In this document: positions 17,622 to 25,639 of the stretch, in pieces | Position numbering within the stretch: the stretch's first letter is position 1 | Layout of the letters: every line of letters starts with the position of its first letter | NCBI GenBank assembly: GCA_965225705.1 | Contig: OZ245325.1 | Coordinates: 930,001 to 994,000, forward strand | From: G965225705 sp965225705 | GTDB lineage: Bacteria; Pseudomonadota; Alphaproteobacteria; Caulobacterales; Maricaulaceae | Direction of reading: 5' to 3' | DNA: 64,000 bases | The notes under the pieces: generated by a model | Seen by the model: only the letters and a program-made list of their open reading frames with translations | What the model was told of the DNA's origin: nothing | Database searches by the model: none | Translations under genes and position numbers: made by a program

Positions 17622-18815
17622 ATGAAGGTTATTATTCTTGGGGGTGACGGCTTTTGTGGATGGCCAACAGCTTTACATCTTTCTGATCTTGGTCATGATG
17701 TCCTTATTGTTGACAATCTCTCACGCCGTGCCATTGATCTTGAACTTGAAGTGGAATCTTTGACACCGATACGCCCGATGGGGGAGCGTTTGGCGGTATG
17801 GAAGTCTCTCTCAGGGCGTAGTATAGACTTTGTTAGCCTCACAGCAGGAAAGGATTTTGAACGTCTTGTCGATCTTTTTAGGCGCGAATGCCCTGATACC
17901 ATCATCCATTTTGCTGAACAGCGGGCAGCTCCTTACTCCATGAAGTCAGCGCGTCATAAGCGTTATACTGTAGACAATAACCTCAATGCTACAAATGATG
18001 TTCTGGCAGCTATGGTGGAAGCAGAGCTGGATGCGCATCTTGTTCATTTGGGCACGATGGGGGTTTATGGCTATGGTACGGCGGGTATGAAAATTCCTGA
18101 AGGTTATCTCAGTGTGAAAATGGATACCCCACAGGGGACTGTGGAAAAAGAGATTCTCTATCCTCCGAATCCTGGCTCTGTTTATCATATGACAAAAACT
18201 CAGGATCAGCTTTTCTTTTATTTCTACAATAAGAATGATGGTATACGTATTACAGACCTTCATCAGGGTATTGTCTGGGGGACACAAACCCATCAAACCC
18301 GTCGTGATGAACGCCTTATCAATCGTTTTGATTATGACGGGGATTATGGCACGGTTCTTAACCGTTTTCTTATGCAGGCAGCCCATAAGTACCCCCTGAC
18401 GGTTCATGGAACAGGGGGGCAGACAAGGGCCTTTATTCATATTCAGGATACTGTACGCTGTGTTCAGATGGCTGTAGAAAACCCTCCTAAAGCAGGGGAG
18501 CGTGTACGTATTCTTAACCAGATGACGGAAACACATCGTGTTCGTGAGCTGGCTTCTCTGGTTGCTGATATAAGTGATGCAAAAATTCAGTTTGTCGATA
18601 ATCCCCGCAATGAAGCAGCAGAAAATGATTTACGTGTGGACAATAAAACCTTTCTCTCTCTGGGACTTAAACCAACAACCTTACAGGCTGGTCTTATGGA
18701 AGAAGTGGTTGATATTGCTCAGCGGTATAAAAACAGGGCCGATCTTTCAAAAATTCCCTCGACATCTCTGTGGAGCAACAAGGCCATCCAAAAGAAAGCT
18801 GCTACAGCTTCATAA
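17622..18815 (+). CDS. sqdB: UDP-sulfoquinovose synthase SqdB
   Basis: 397 residues. SqdB adds sulfite to UDP-glucose to make UDP-sulfoquinovose, the head group donor for the sulfolipid SQDG. It is an extended short-chain dehydrogenase with NAD motif GGDGFCGWPTALHL at the N-terminus, the SqdB-specific 'FAEQRAAPYSM' stretch, 'GTMGVYGYG' supplying the catalytic Thr, and YHMTK supplying Tyr and Lys. 'LHQGIVWGTQT' and 'GTGGQTRAFIHIQDTV' are also characteristic. Length is normal. The glycosyltransferase (SqdX/SqdD) that would complete the pathway is not in the window. Confidence 0.93.
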   Translation: MKVIILGGDGFCGWPTALHLSDLGHDVLIVDNLSRRAIDLELEVESLTPIRPMGERLAVWKSLSGRSIDFVSLTAGKDFERLVDLFRRECPDTIIHFAEQRAAPYSMKSARHKRYTVDNNLNATNDVLAAMVEAELDAHLVHLGTMGVYGYGTAGMKIPEGYLSVKMDTPQGTVEKEILYPPNPGSVYHMTKTQDQLFFYFYNKNDGIRITDLHQGIVWGTQTHQTRRDERLINRFDYDGDYGTVLNRFLMQAAHKYPLTVHGTGGQTRAFIHIQDTVRCVQMAVENPPKAGERVRILNQMTETHRVRELASLVADISDAKIQFVDNPRNEAAENDLRVDNKTFLSLGLKPTTLQAGLMEEVVDIAQRYKNRADLSKIPSTSLWSNKAIQKKAATAS

Positions 18816-18959
18816 AAGGCGGCAGCTCTCTCCGGGATGGCCCTCAGAAAGTTTTTGCCTTGGGGGGTAACCACAGGGTCACCTCAACAGATGGGTGAAG
18901 TGATTGAAGGTAGTTTTAATAAAACTATACAATACATTGATATAAAAAGTTTTTCTTCC

Positions 18960-20057
18960 TTAAACCTCACTTTGTTCTAAAAGGCGTGATCGCGCTTTCT
19001 CCCGTAACATATCAAGGGGAAGAAACCCCCCTTTGGTTTTGTAATGCCAGAAAAACCAGCCATTGCAGGAGGGTGCGCGCATAATATGTGCGCCAACCTG
19101 ATGAATGGAGCCCTGTGCATTTTGATGGGCCAGGGAGCCATCCACGCGGATACGGGCACTGTTTCTCCTGTCAGGTGAGTAGAGTTTTTCTCCCGGTTTT
19201 ATCATGCCATCTTCTACAAGCTGACCGAAGGAGACGCGTGGTTTTTGACGTTTTGACGGCGTGATATCCAAATCATCCGGGTTTTGGGGAGGCTGAATGG
19301 CTTCAAGGCGCCGGCGTGCAAAGGCAGCATAATCAGGATCCCGTTCAATGCCTATAAAATGCCTGCCAAGACGCCGGGCAACAGCGCCCGTGGTTCCTGT
19401 TCCAAAAAAAGGATCAAGAACCACATCCCCGGGGTTTGACGTTGCAAGCAGGACACGGTGTAAAAGGGATTCAGGTTTTTGTGTTGGGTGGACTTTTTTA
19501 CCATCTTCACCTTTAAGGCGTTCTTTTCCGGAACATAGTGGCAGGCTCCAGTCAGAGCGCATTTGCACCCCATCATTGAGCATTTTCATAGCATCATAAT
19601 TAAAAACGGGGCGTGCTTTTGGGGAGGGGACAGCCCAAATCAGTGTTTCATGGGCATTGGTAAAGCGTGTTCCCCGAAAATTGGGCATGGGGTTGGTTTT
19701 ACGCCAGATAATATCATTTTGAATCCAAAAGCCCTGATCCTGAAGGACACTGCCGACACGGAAAATATTATGATAGGAGCCCATAACCCATAAAGAACCA
19801 TCAGGCTTTAAGATACGACGCACGGCACTTAGCCAGTCATGGGTAAACAAATCATAGGCATCAAAGCTCTCAAACTGATCCCAGGCCTCTTCAACACCTG
19901 CAACACGGGAATGGTCAGGACGGTGCAAATCCCCCCCAAGCTGAAGAAAATAAGGGGGATCTGCAAAAACAACATCAACACAATGGTCAGGAAGTTTTGC
20001 CATAACGTCAACACAATTTCCTTCTATGATCTGGTCATATTGGTTTGGGGGCAGCAT
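18960..20057 (-). CDS. ccrM: Cell-cycle DNA adenine methyltransferase CcrM (GANTC)
   Basis: 365 residues from the ATG at 20057. CcrM methylates adenine in GANTC and times gene expression during the alphaproteobacterial cell cycle. It has beta-class order: the catalytic DPPY at residues 33-36 precedes the SAM motif 'DPFFGTGTTGA'. Between them are 'GSYHNIFRVG', 'WRKTNPMPNFRGTRF' and 'HPTQKPE'. The C-terminal CcrM-specific DNA-binding domain is present ('GSIHQVGAHIMRAPSCNGW'). The frame runs on to 20252. I chose 20057 because GAGG lies 9 nt upstream (TTTGAGGATGACAAGC) and because the resulting length (365) is close to known CcrM. ATGs at 20066 and 20093 are less well spaced. Confidence 0.93.
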   Translation of the reverse strand: MLPPNQYDQIIEGNCVDVMAKLPDHCVDVVFADPPYFLQLGGDLHRPDHSRVAGVEEAWDQFESFDAYDLFTHDWLSAVRRILKPDGSLWVMGSYHNIFRVGSVLQDQGFWIQNDIIWRKTNPMPNFRGTRFTNAHETLIWAVPSPKARPVFNYDAMKMLNDGVQMRSDWSLPLCSGKERLKGEDGKKVHPTQKPESLLHRVLLATSNPGDVVLDPFFGTGTTGAVARRLGRHFIGIERDPDYAAFARRRLEAIQPPQNPDDLDITPSKRQKPRVSFGQLVEDGMIKPGEKLYSPDRRNSARIRVDGSLAHQNAQGSIHQVGAHIMRAPSCNGWFFWHYKTKGGFLPLDMLREKARSRLLEQSEV

Positions 20058-20483
20058 GCTTGTCATCCTCAAATTGACAGGAAAAATCTTCATAACCCGG
20101 CGGGCTTTGCGTACTTTCTCACAAAAAACCTTCAGTGTGAATCCCGAAGATTCATAAAAAATCAGGATGAAGCTAAAAAAAAACAAAAAATAATAAGAAA
20201 ATCTCTTGTTTGGGGAACTGAAATTCCTCACAGACACGTGATTACACTCCATGAGTTGTACTGAAACTATAAGAAAGGGGCTGGTTTGGGGGTTTTGAAG
20301 AAAGTTTTCCTGAAGGTAATATATCCTCCCTCTGTCACTAACCCTGAAAGGCTGGAAAGCGTTTTGTGTACCTTAAGTCTTGCTTTATGGGACATGTCAG
20401 CTTATCACCAAAGGACCTGATGGGCGTTGTGTTACATGTGTTCCGCGCCTGTGTTGAGGTCTGGATGTAAGGAAAGACTGTTT
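20058..20483. other. 426-bp divergent control region of ccrM and proS
   Basis: The ccrM-proximal half is AT-rich with poly-A tracts and carries two GANTC sites. The proS-proximal half (about 20280-20480) is of average composition with TAAGGA before the proS start. I see no full CtrA TTAA-N7-TTAA site and no ORF with family signal. Confidence 0.5.
20139..20153. promoter_or_regulatory. Pair of GANTC methylation sites upstream of ccrM
   Basis: GAATC (20139-20143) and GATTC (20149-20153) are spaced exactly 10 bp apart, about 80-95 bp upstream of the chosen ccrM start. The ccrM leader of Caulobacter also carries GANTC sites whose methylation lowers expression, so these are good candidates for autoregulation. 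Motif presence is direct; function is inferred. Confidence 0.5.
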
Positions 20484-21812
20484 ATGCGTTTATCTCACTA
20501 TTTTCTTCCTGTTTTAAAAGAGACACCTTCTGAAGCGCAGATTATTTCGCACCAGCTTATGCTGCGTGCGGGTATGGTACGACAGGAGGCTGCGGGTATT
20601 TATTCCTGGCTTCCCCTGGGTTTGCGTGTCATGAAAAAAATTGAACAAATTGTCCATGAAGAACAGGAACGCGCTGGTGCCCTTGAAATTTTGATGCCGA
20701 CCCTGCAACCTGCAGATCTCTGGCGTGAAAGTGGTCGATATGATGATTATGGGCGTGAAATGCTACGCATCAAAGATCGCCATGACAGAGATCTTCTCTA
20801 TGGGCCGACGAATGAAGAAATGATGACGGCAATTTTCCGTGCCTCTGGCCGATCTTATAAAGATGTCCCCAAAATCCTTTATCATGTTCAGTGGAAATTC
20901 CGGGATGAGATTCGCCCCCGTTTTGGGGTCATGCGCGGGCGGGAATTCCTGATGAAAGATGGGTATAGCTTTGATTTGGATGAGCAAACTGCACGGCATT
21001 CTTACGCGCTTATGTTTGTAAGTTATCTGAAAACCTTTGCACGTATGGGGCTTGAGGTTTTACCTGTTAAGGCAGATACAGGCCCTATAGGGGGGGATTT
21101 ATCGCATGAGTTTATCCTCCTTGCTCAAACCGGTGAGAGTCAGGTGCATTGCCATAAAGATATCATAGGCCGGAAGCCGGAGGCTGGTGGAGAGGGTGTT
21201 GAACGCTTTTTTGAGGAGACAACAGGACTTTACGCCGCTGCAGATGATGTCCACGACCCTGTACGTTTTGAACAGGAAGTTCCCCCTGAAAAACGCTTTG
21301 AGGGCAGAGGTATTGAGGTTGGTCATATTTTCTATTTTGGCACAAAATACTCTCAGCCCATGAAGGCACGTGTTATGGGGCCGGACGGGGAAGACAGGGT
21401 TTTACATATGGGATCTTATGGTATTGGGGTGTCACGCCTTGTTGGCGCTGTGATTGAAGCATCCCATGATGAGGCGGGCATTATCTGGCCCAAAGCCCTG
21501 GCACCTTTTAAGGTCGGGCTTATCAATCTTAAAGCAGGTGACGCCAGGACTGATGCTGTCTGTGAAGATGCCTATCAAAAGCTTCAGGCTATGGGGCTGG
21601 ATCCTCTTTATGATGATCGTTCTGAACGGGCTGGTGTTAAATTCTCTACCATGGATCTTATTGGGCTGCCCTATCAGATGATTGTTGGGCCGAGGGGAGC
21701 ACAGCAGGGGATGGTGGAGCTCAAAAACCGCGCAACAGGAGAGCGCCAGGATTTATCCCCTGAGGCTGCCTTTCAGGCTCTTAGCAGTGCTTTTGAGGGA
21801 GAGGGGAGCTGA
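20484..21812 (+). CDS. proS: Prolyl-tRNA synthetase (alphaproteobacterial short form)
   Basis: 442 residues, class II synthetase that charges tRNA-Pro. Motif 1 region 'GLRVMKKIEQIVHEEQERAGALEILMPTLQPADLWRESGR', motif 2 'YHVQWKFRDEIRPRFGVMRGREFLMKDGYSFD' and motif 3 'GSYGIGVSRLVGAVIE' are all visible, followed by an anticodon-binding domain (about 345-440). It lacks the YbaK-like editing insertion found in the E. coli enzyme, which is normal for alphaproteobacteria. The start at 20484 has TAAGGA about 10 nt upstream; the frame extends to 20427 without support. Confidence 0.95.
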   Translation: MRLSHYFLPVLKETPSEAQIISHQLMLRAGMVRQEAAGIYSWLPLGLRVMKKIEQIVHEEQERAGALEILMPTLQPADLWRESGRYDDYGREMLRIKDRHDRDLLYGPTNEEMMTAIFRASGRSYKDVPKILYHVQWKFRDEIRPRFGVMRGREFLMKDGYSFDLDEQTARHSYALMFVSYLKTFARMGLEVLPVKADTGPIGGDLSHEFILLAQTGESQVHCHKDIIGRKPEAGGEGVERFFEETTGLYAAADDVHDPVRFEQEVPPEKRFEGRGIEVGHIFYFGTKYSQPMKARVMGPDGEDRVLHMGSYGIGVSRLVGAVIEASHDEAGIIWPKALAPFKVGLINLKAGDARTDAVCEDAYQKLQAMGLDPLYDDRSERAGVKFSTMDLIGLPYQMIVGPRGAQQGMVELKNRATGERQDLSPEAAFQALSSAFEGEGS

Positions 21813-21871
21813 AAATATCACAGTCAAAAAACTTTCCTCAAACAGCCGGGCCCTTCTCACATTTTGAACGC

Positions 21872-23098
21872 ATGCTGGCTTTTCGCTATATGCGTGCCAA
21901 ACGTGCTCAGGGTGGTGTGGCCCTGATTTCTACCATTTCTGTTGTCGGTATTATGCTGGCTGTGGCTGTTCTCATTGTCACACTTTCGGTCATGAACGGC
22001 TTTCGGGAACAGTATATGAAACTTGTTATGGGGGTGGATGGGCATGTCTATATTTACCCCTATGCGCCGGAAAGTCTTGGTCCTCTTGAAGAAATTTTAC
22101 GGGCACAGCCTGATATTGTGCGCTTTACACCAAGGACTCAGGATGCGGCCCTCGCCATTGGGAGGGGGAATGTGCAGGGGGTACGCATAACGGGGGTGGA
22201 ACCTGAAGAGGCCCGTAGCCCCTATCTTTTAGGTGATAAGATTGTTTCCGGATCCCTTGATAGTTTTGGAGAAGGACGTTTGGGGGGAGATAAGGTTGTC
22301 ATGGGGCAGGAGCTTGCAGCAAGCCTTTCTCTGATGGTCGGGGATAAGGTGGAGATTATTGCGCCTTCTTTGTCGTCTACGCCTTTTGGGGTGGCGCCCC
22401 GCCGTAAAGTGTATGAGCTTGCAGGGCTTTTTAACACACGTCACAATCTTTATGACAGTTATTATATTTTTATGCCCCTCAAACAGGCTCAGACTCTTTT
22501 TGCACGGGGGGAGGGTGTCTCAGAACTGGATGTCTGGCTTCAAACTCCTGAAGAGGCTTCTGCCTTTAAACAGCGCCTTTTACCAGACATGGCCGGGCTT
22601 GCCCGTCTTGAAGACTGGGCCGATCGTAACGCCGCTTATGCCCAGGTTGTTAAGGTTGAAAAACTGATGATGACGATCATCTTAATGATGATTGTGGCGA
22701 TTGCGGTTATGAATATTATTTCTGCCCTTGTGATGCTGGTCAAAAACAAAGGCCGGGATATTGCTATTCTCAGGACAATGGGGGCATCCCGGGGAGCCAT
22801 TTTACGTATCTTCCTGATGGTGGGCGCCAGCCTTGGTATTTTAGGGACTCTTCTGGGGCTTGGCCTTGGCATTCTTATCTGTGTTTATATTGGTCCTGTT
22901 CAGGATATTATTTCCTGGGCAACGGGCGTGGAGCTGGATAAGAATTTTTATTTCCTCTCCAGATTGCCGGCTAAGGTCAATATTCATGAAGTTGTTATGG
23001 TGTTGGTCTGGGGCTTCTTAAGTGCTGTTTTAGCAACTCTTCCTCCTGCCTGGCGCGCAGCACGTCTGGATCCTGTAGAGGCACTTCGCTATGAGTAA
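21872..23098 (+). CDS. lolC: Lipoprotein-release ABC transporter permease LolC/E
   Basis: At least 408 residues of the inner-membrane permease that extracts lipoproteins for LolA. One N-terminal membrane segment ('STISVVGIMLAVAVLIVTLSVMNGF'), a large periplasmic domain (about 45-265) and three C-terminal segments fit the family. The first ATG is at 21872, but the in-frame codons just before it read PFSHFER, continuing the conserved family start 'FERMLAFRY'. The true start may therefore be a non-ATG codon upstream, such as CTG 21809 or ATA 21815 behind GAGGGGAG at 21801-21808. It overlaps lolD by 8 nt. Confidence 0.88.
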   Translation: MLAFRYMRAKRAQGGVALISTISVVGIMLAVAVLIVTLSVMNGFREQYMKLVMGVDGHVYIYPYAPESLGPLEEILRAQPDIVRFTPRTQDAALAIGRGNVQGVRITGVEPEEARSPYLLGDKIVSGSLDSFGEGRLGGDKVVMGQELAASLSLMVGDKVEIIAPSLSSTPFGVAPRRKVYELAGLFNTRHNLYDSYYIFMPLKQAQTLFARGEGVSELDVWLQTPEEASAFKQRLLPDMAGLARLEDWADRNAAYAQVVKVEKLMMTIILMMIVAIAVMNIISALVMLVKNKGRDIAILRTMGASRGAILRIFLMVGASLGILGTLLGLGLGILICVYIGPVQDIISWATGVELDKNFYFLSRLPAKVNIHEVVMVLVWGFLSAVLATLPPAWRAARLDPVEALRYE

Positions 23099-23789
23099 AA
23101 AAACGACCTCTCCAAGGCTGTCTCTCAAAGGTGTTCAGCGTTCTTACAGGACGGGCCACAAAACCCTTAACGTCTTACGTGGTGTGGATGTAGATCTGTA
23201 TGCAGGAGAGCTGGTGGCGCTTGTTGGCCCTTCGGGCTGTGGTAAATCTTCTTTGCTACATGCTGCGGGTCTTCTGGAGCAACCAAATTCAGGAGATGTT
23301 GTGCTGGAGGGTCAGTCCTGTTTACAACTCTCTGAGACAGCACGCACGCGTATACGACTTCAGCATATTGGGTTTGTCTACCAGTTTCACCATCTTCTGC
23401 CAGAATTTTCTGCCCTTGATAATGCGGCCCTTCCCTACATGATTGCAGGACACAGTCCCCAAAAAGCCCGCCTTCGGGCCCGGGAGCTTTTGGTGGAGCT
23501 GGGTCTTGAAGAGCGCCTTGACCATCAGCCGGCACAATTGTCCGGGGGGGAACAGCAACGCGTTGCTCTGGCAAGGGCCCTTGTCAATGATCCCTTGGTT
23601 TTGCTGGCAGATGAGCCAACCGGGAATCTTGATCCATCAAGTTCAGCATCTGTTTTTCAAAACTTATCTGATCTTGCCCGCGATAAAGGGGTGACGACCC
23701 TTGTGGCGACGCATAATCTTGAACTTATCTCTTTAATGGACAGAGCTTTTACTTTACGTGATGGAAAGGTTGAAGCTTATGTGATATAA
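23091..23789 (+). CDS. lolD: Lipoprotein-release ABC transporter ATPase LolD
   Basis: 232 residues, ATPase partner of LolC/E. Walker A 'GPSGCGKSS', Q-loop 'GFVYQFHHLLPEFSALDNAALP', signature 'LSGGEQQRVALARAL' and Walker B 'LLADEPTGNLD' are intact. Q-loop wording with 'HHLLPEF' is typical of LolD. It overlaps the end of lolC by 8 nt, indicating translational coupling. Confidence 0.93.
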   Translation: MSKKTTSPRLSLKGVQRSYRTGHKTLNVLRGVDVDLYAGELVALVGPSGCGKSSLLHAAGLLEQPNSGDVVLEGQSCLQLSETARTRIRLQHIGFVYQFHHLLPEFSALDNAALPYMIAGHSPQKARLRARELLVELGLEERLDHQPAQLSGGEQQRVALARALVNDPLVLLADEPTGNLDPSSSASVFQNLSDLARDKGVTTLVATHNLELISLMDRAFTLRDGKVEAYVI

Positions 23790-23827
23790 ACGGTGGAGAA
23801 CCGTCATAGGTGGAAGGGTGTTAAGCT

Positions 23828-24445
23828 ATGCGTCGTCATGTGTTCAGGAAACTAACCAGGCGTTTTGACGAGAAGGTCAAATTTTTCAGGACCTGGATCG
23901 GCGAACCGAAAATTATCGGCGCCATATGGCCGACCAGCCTGTTCACGGCACACAAAATAGCAGGCCTTATCGATCTTCCAAAGGGTGGTCTCGTTCTGGA
24001 ACTCGGTCCTGGTACTGGCGTCATCACCAGGGCTATCCTGCAAAGAGGCATTCCGGCAAAAGATATTTATAGTGTTGAATATACAGCCTCTTTTATCCCT
24101 AAACTGAAAATGAGTTATCCTGGCGTCAACTTCATTCAGGGAAATGCCTTCAAACTGGAGGAGGCCCTGCCTGATAATATCGAACCTTTTTGCGCTGTCG
24201 TCTCAACTCTCCCTCTGCTGAACTACCCTGTTGAGCAGCGCCTGGCATTCATCAGGCAGGTTTTTGAACGCATGTTACCGGGGCGGCCAGTCATTCAGCT
24301 CTGCTACGGTCTGGCTTCGCCGATCCCACCAAAATGTTCGACCTATACCGTCGAGCCGCTTGGCTGGACGATGCGCAATTTGCCTCCTGCAAGGCTTTGG
24401 GGCTATCGGTATGTAAAAGATCAACCAGGATCCCTGCCGCCATGA
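23828..24445 (+). CDS. pmtA: Phosphatidylethanolamine N-methyltransferase-like protein PmtA
   Basis: 205 residues of the Rhodobacter/Sinorhizobium-type phospholipid N-methyltransferase family, which converts phosphatidylethanolamine to phosphatidylcholine using SAM. N-terminal amphipathic basic region 'RFDEKVKFFRTWIGEP', then 'GAIWPTSLFTAHKIA' and motif I 'LELGPGTGVITRAIL', then 'VEYTASFIPKLKMSYPGVNFIQGNAFKL'. The C-terminus 'VEPLGWTMRNLPPARLW' also fits. Codon use (frequent GGC, ATC, CTG, CCG, AGG) differs from the GGG/GGT/CTT-rich neighbours, which suggests acquisition from elsewhere. A spacer of 38 bp separates it from lolD. Confidence 0.85.
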   Translation: MRRHVFRKLTRRFDEKVKFFRTWIGEPKIIGAIWPTSLFTAHKIAGLIDLPKGGLVLELGPGTGVITRAILQRGIPAKDIYSVEYTASFIPKLKMSYPGVNFIQGNAFKLEEALPDNIEPFCAVVSTLPLLNYPVEQRLAFIRQVFERMLPGRPVIQLCYGLASPIPPKCSTYTVEPLGWTMRNLPPARLWGYRYVKDQPGSLPP

Positions 24446-24543
24446 CCGGCGCTGAATCGCTGGAAAGATCACTGGCTTTCTTAATGAATGGAATCCACCC
24501 GCCCTTTGGTATCTTTTCTATTCGTTGAACAGTTGCTGTAAGT

Positions 24544-24572
24544 AAGCCTTGTACTAAAGAGGGCTTTTTTTT
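24544..24572 (+). terminator. Weak terminator after pmtA
   Basis: AAGCC (24544-24548) can pair with GGCTT (24562-24566), with a 13-nt loop, followed by a T-run. The stem is short. It lies about 100 bp after the pmtA stop, in sequence of the same foreign-looking composition. Confidence 0.35.
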
Positions 24573-24597
24573 AGAGATAAGTTCAGGATAATGGTTT

Positions 24598-25017
24598 ATG
24601 GATATTAAAGAAATAGAACCTGGTTTTACAGTTTCAGGTCAAATTGTGGTGTCTGATCTTGAAAAACTTGCAGAAAAAGGTGTCAGGGTTATTCTGAACA
24701 ATCGCCCCGATGGTGAAGAACAGGATCAACCTCCTGCTCAGAGCCTGGCCCCTCATGCACAGGCGCTGGGTATGGTCTGGGTGGATGCCCCTGTTATTCC
24801 CCGACATCTTCCTGAAGAAACTGTTGTTCAAAAAGTTAAGGATCTTCTCCGAAATGGTGAAGATTCTGTTCATGCGTATTGCAAGACAGGTATGAGAGCT
24901 GCCATGGTCTGGGCCTTTGTGAATGCCGGGGAGAGATCGGCGGATGATCTCATTCTTACGGCGCGTCATGCCGGATATGAACTTGAATCTTTAAGGGTCC
25001 TGTTTGAGCAAAACTAG
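24598..25017 (+). CDS. DUF442/TIGR01244-type phosphatase-fold protein
   Basis: 139 residues of the Blh/DUF442 family, a dual-specificity-phosphatase fold often found fused or adjacent to sulfur-metabolism beta-lactamase-fold hydrolases. The P-loop is YCKTGMRA (C-x-x-G-x-R-A), with 'VRVILNNRPDGEEQDQPP' near the N-terminus as in family members. Function is unsettled; sulfur transfer and sulfide oxidation control are the usual proposals. It ends 10 bp from the stop of the convergent potassium channel gene. No sulfide dioxygenase partner is nearby. Confidence 0.75.
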   Translation: MDIKEIEPGFTVSGQIVVSDLEKLAEKGVRVILNNRPDGEEQDQPPAQSLAPHAQALGMVWVDAPVIPRHLPEETVVQKVKDLLRNGEDSVHAYCKTGMRAAMVWAFVNAGERSADDLILTARHAGYELESLRVLFEQN

Positions 25018-25034
25018 AGTTCGCGTACTAGTTT
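25011..25034. terminator. Hairpin spanning two convergent stop codons
   Basis: AAACTAG (25011-25017) and CTAGTTT (25028-25034) are perfect inverted repeats with a 10-nt loop. Each arm ends in the TAG stop of one of the two convergent genes. No T-run follows, so termination efficiency is unclear. Confidence 0.35.
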
Positions 25035-25462
25035 CCGGTAAAGTGCGGTGCAATGAAATTTTGAATTCCCCACACAAGAAAAGCAGAGCTCCAGCCAAAA
25101 AGGATAACACCATTAGGGGACATCAGCGCCCCAAACAAACGCCAGGGGCTTTCAAGGACAATATCGCCATAACCAAGGCTTGTCATGGTCACCAGAGAAA
25201 AATAGGTTGCATCCGGAAGATTGTCCATACTTCCTGTTAATAAAAGGGCAAAAGCCCAGACCCAGACTTCAAGCGTATGGGCTAAAAGGATCCACAAAAT
25301 TATAATCACAAGGACAACCCAGCCGGCGAGATGCCTTAAATGAAGTATAAGAAAAGGATTGATGGCAGGCAGTAAAACTCTGGCAGCGAGATAAAGCATG
25401 ACAGCATGGATAAGAATGTTCAGAATAATGACCATGGTTCCTAAAAAAAGCTGAAGAATCAT
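25028..25462 (-). CDS. Two-TM potassium channel family protein
   Basis: About 144 residues with four hydrophobic segments, the last two forming an ion-channel pore domain. The selectivity filter MTSLGYGD lies between the pore helix ('DATYFSLVT') and a C-terminal membrane helix. There is no RCK or other regulatory domain. The start is unsure: ATG 25462 is used here, and a TTG at 25480 would add six residues; neither has a strong ribosome-binding site. Confidence 0.75.
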   Translation of the reverse strand: MILQLFLGTMVIILNILIHAVMLYLAARVLLPAINPFLILHLRHLAGWVVLVIIILWILLAHTLEVWVWAFALLLTGSMDNLPDATYFSLVTMTSLGYGDIVLESPWRLFGALMSPNGVILFGWSSAFLVWGIQNFIAPHFTGN

Positions 25463-25639
25463 AAGGGGTACCCAATTCAAAATGTTTTTACATAGGTGAT
25501 ATATTTTCTGTAAACAATTTTTATAAAGCTATACCTATAGTCTTTTCAAGGTGAGATCCTTCCCGTAGTTTTTATAGAAAAAGAAGTGTTCTTTTTTGTC
25601 ATTTTTGGTTATATTTATCCAGTTTCAGGAGGTGAAATG

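Noticed and set aside
17946..18536. 196-aa minus-strand ORF inside sqdB
   Set aside because: Antisense shadow of a clearly identified gene with no recognisable motif.
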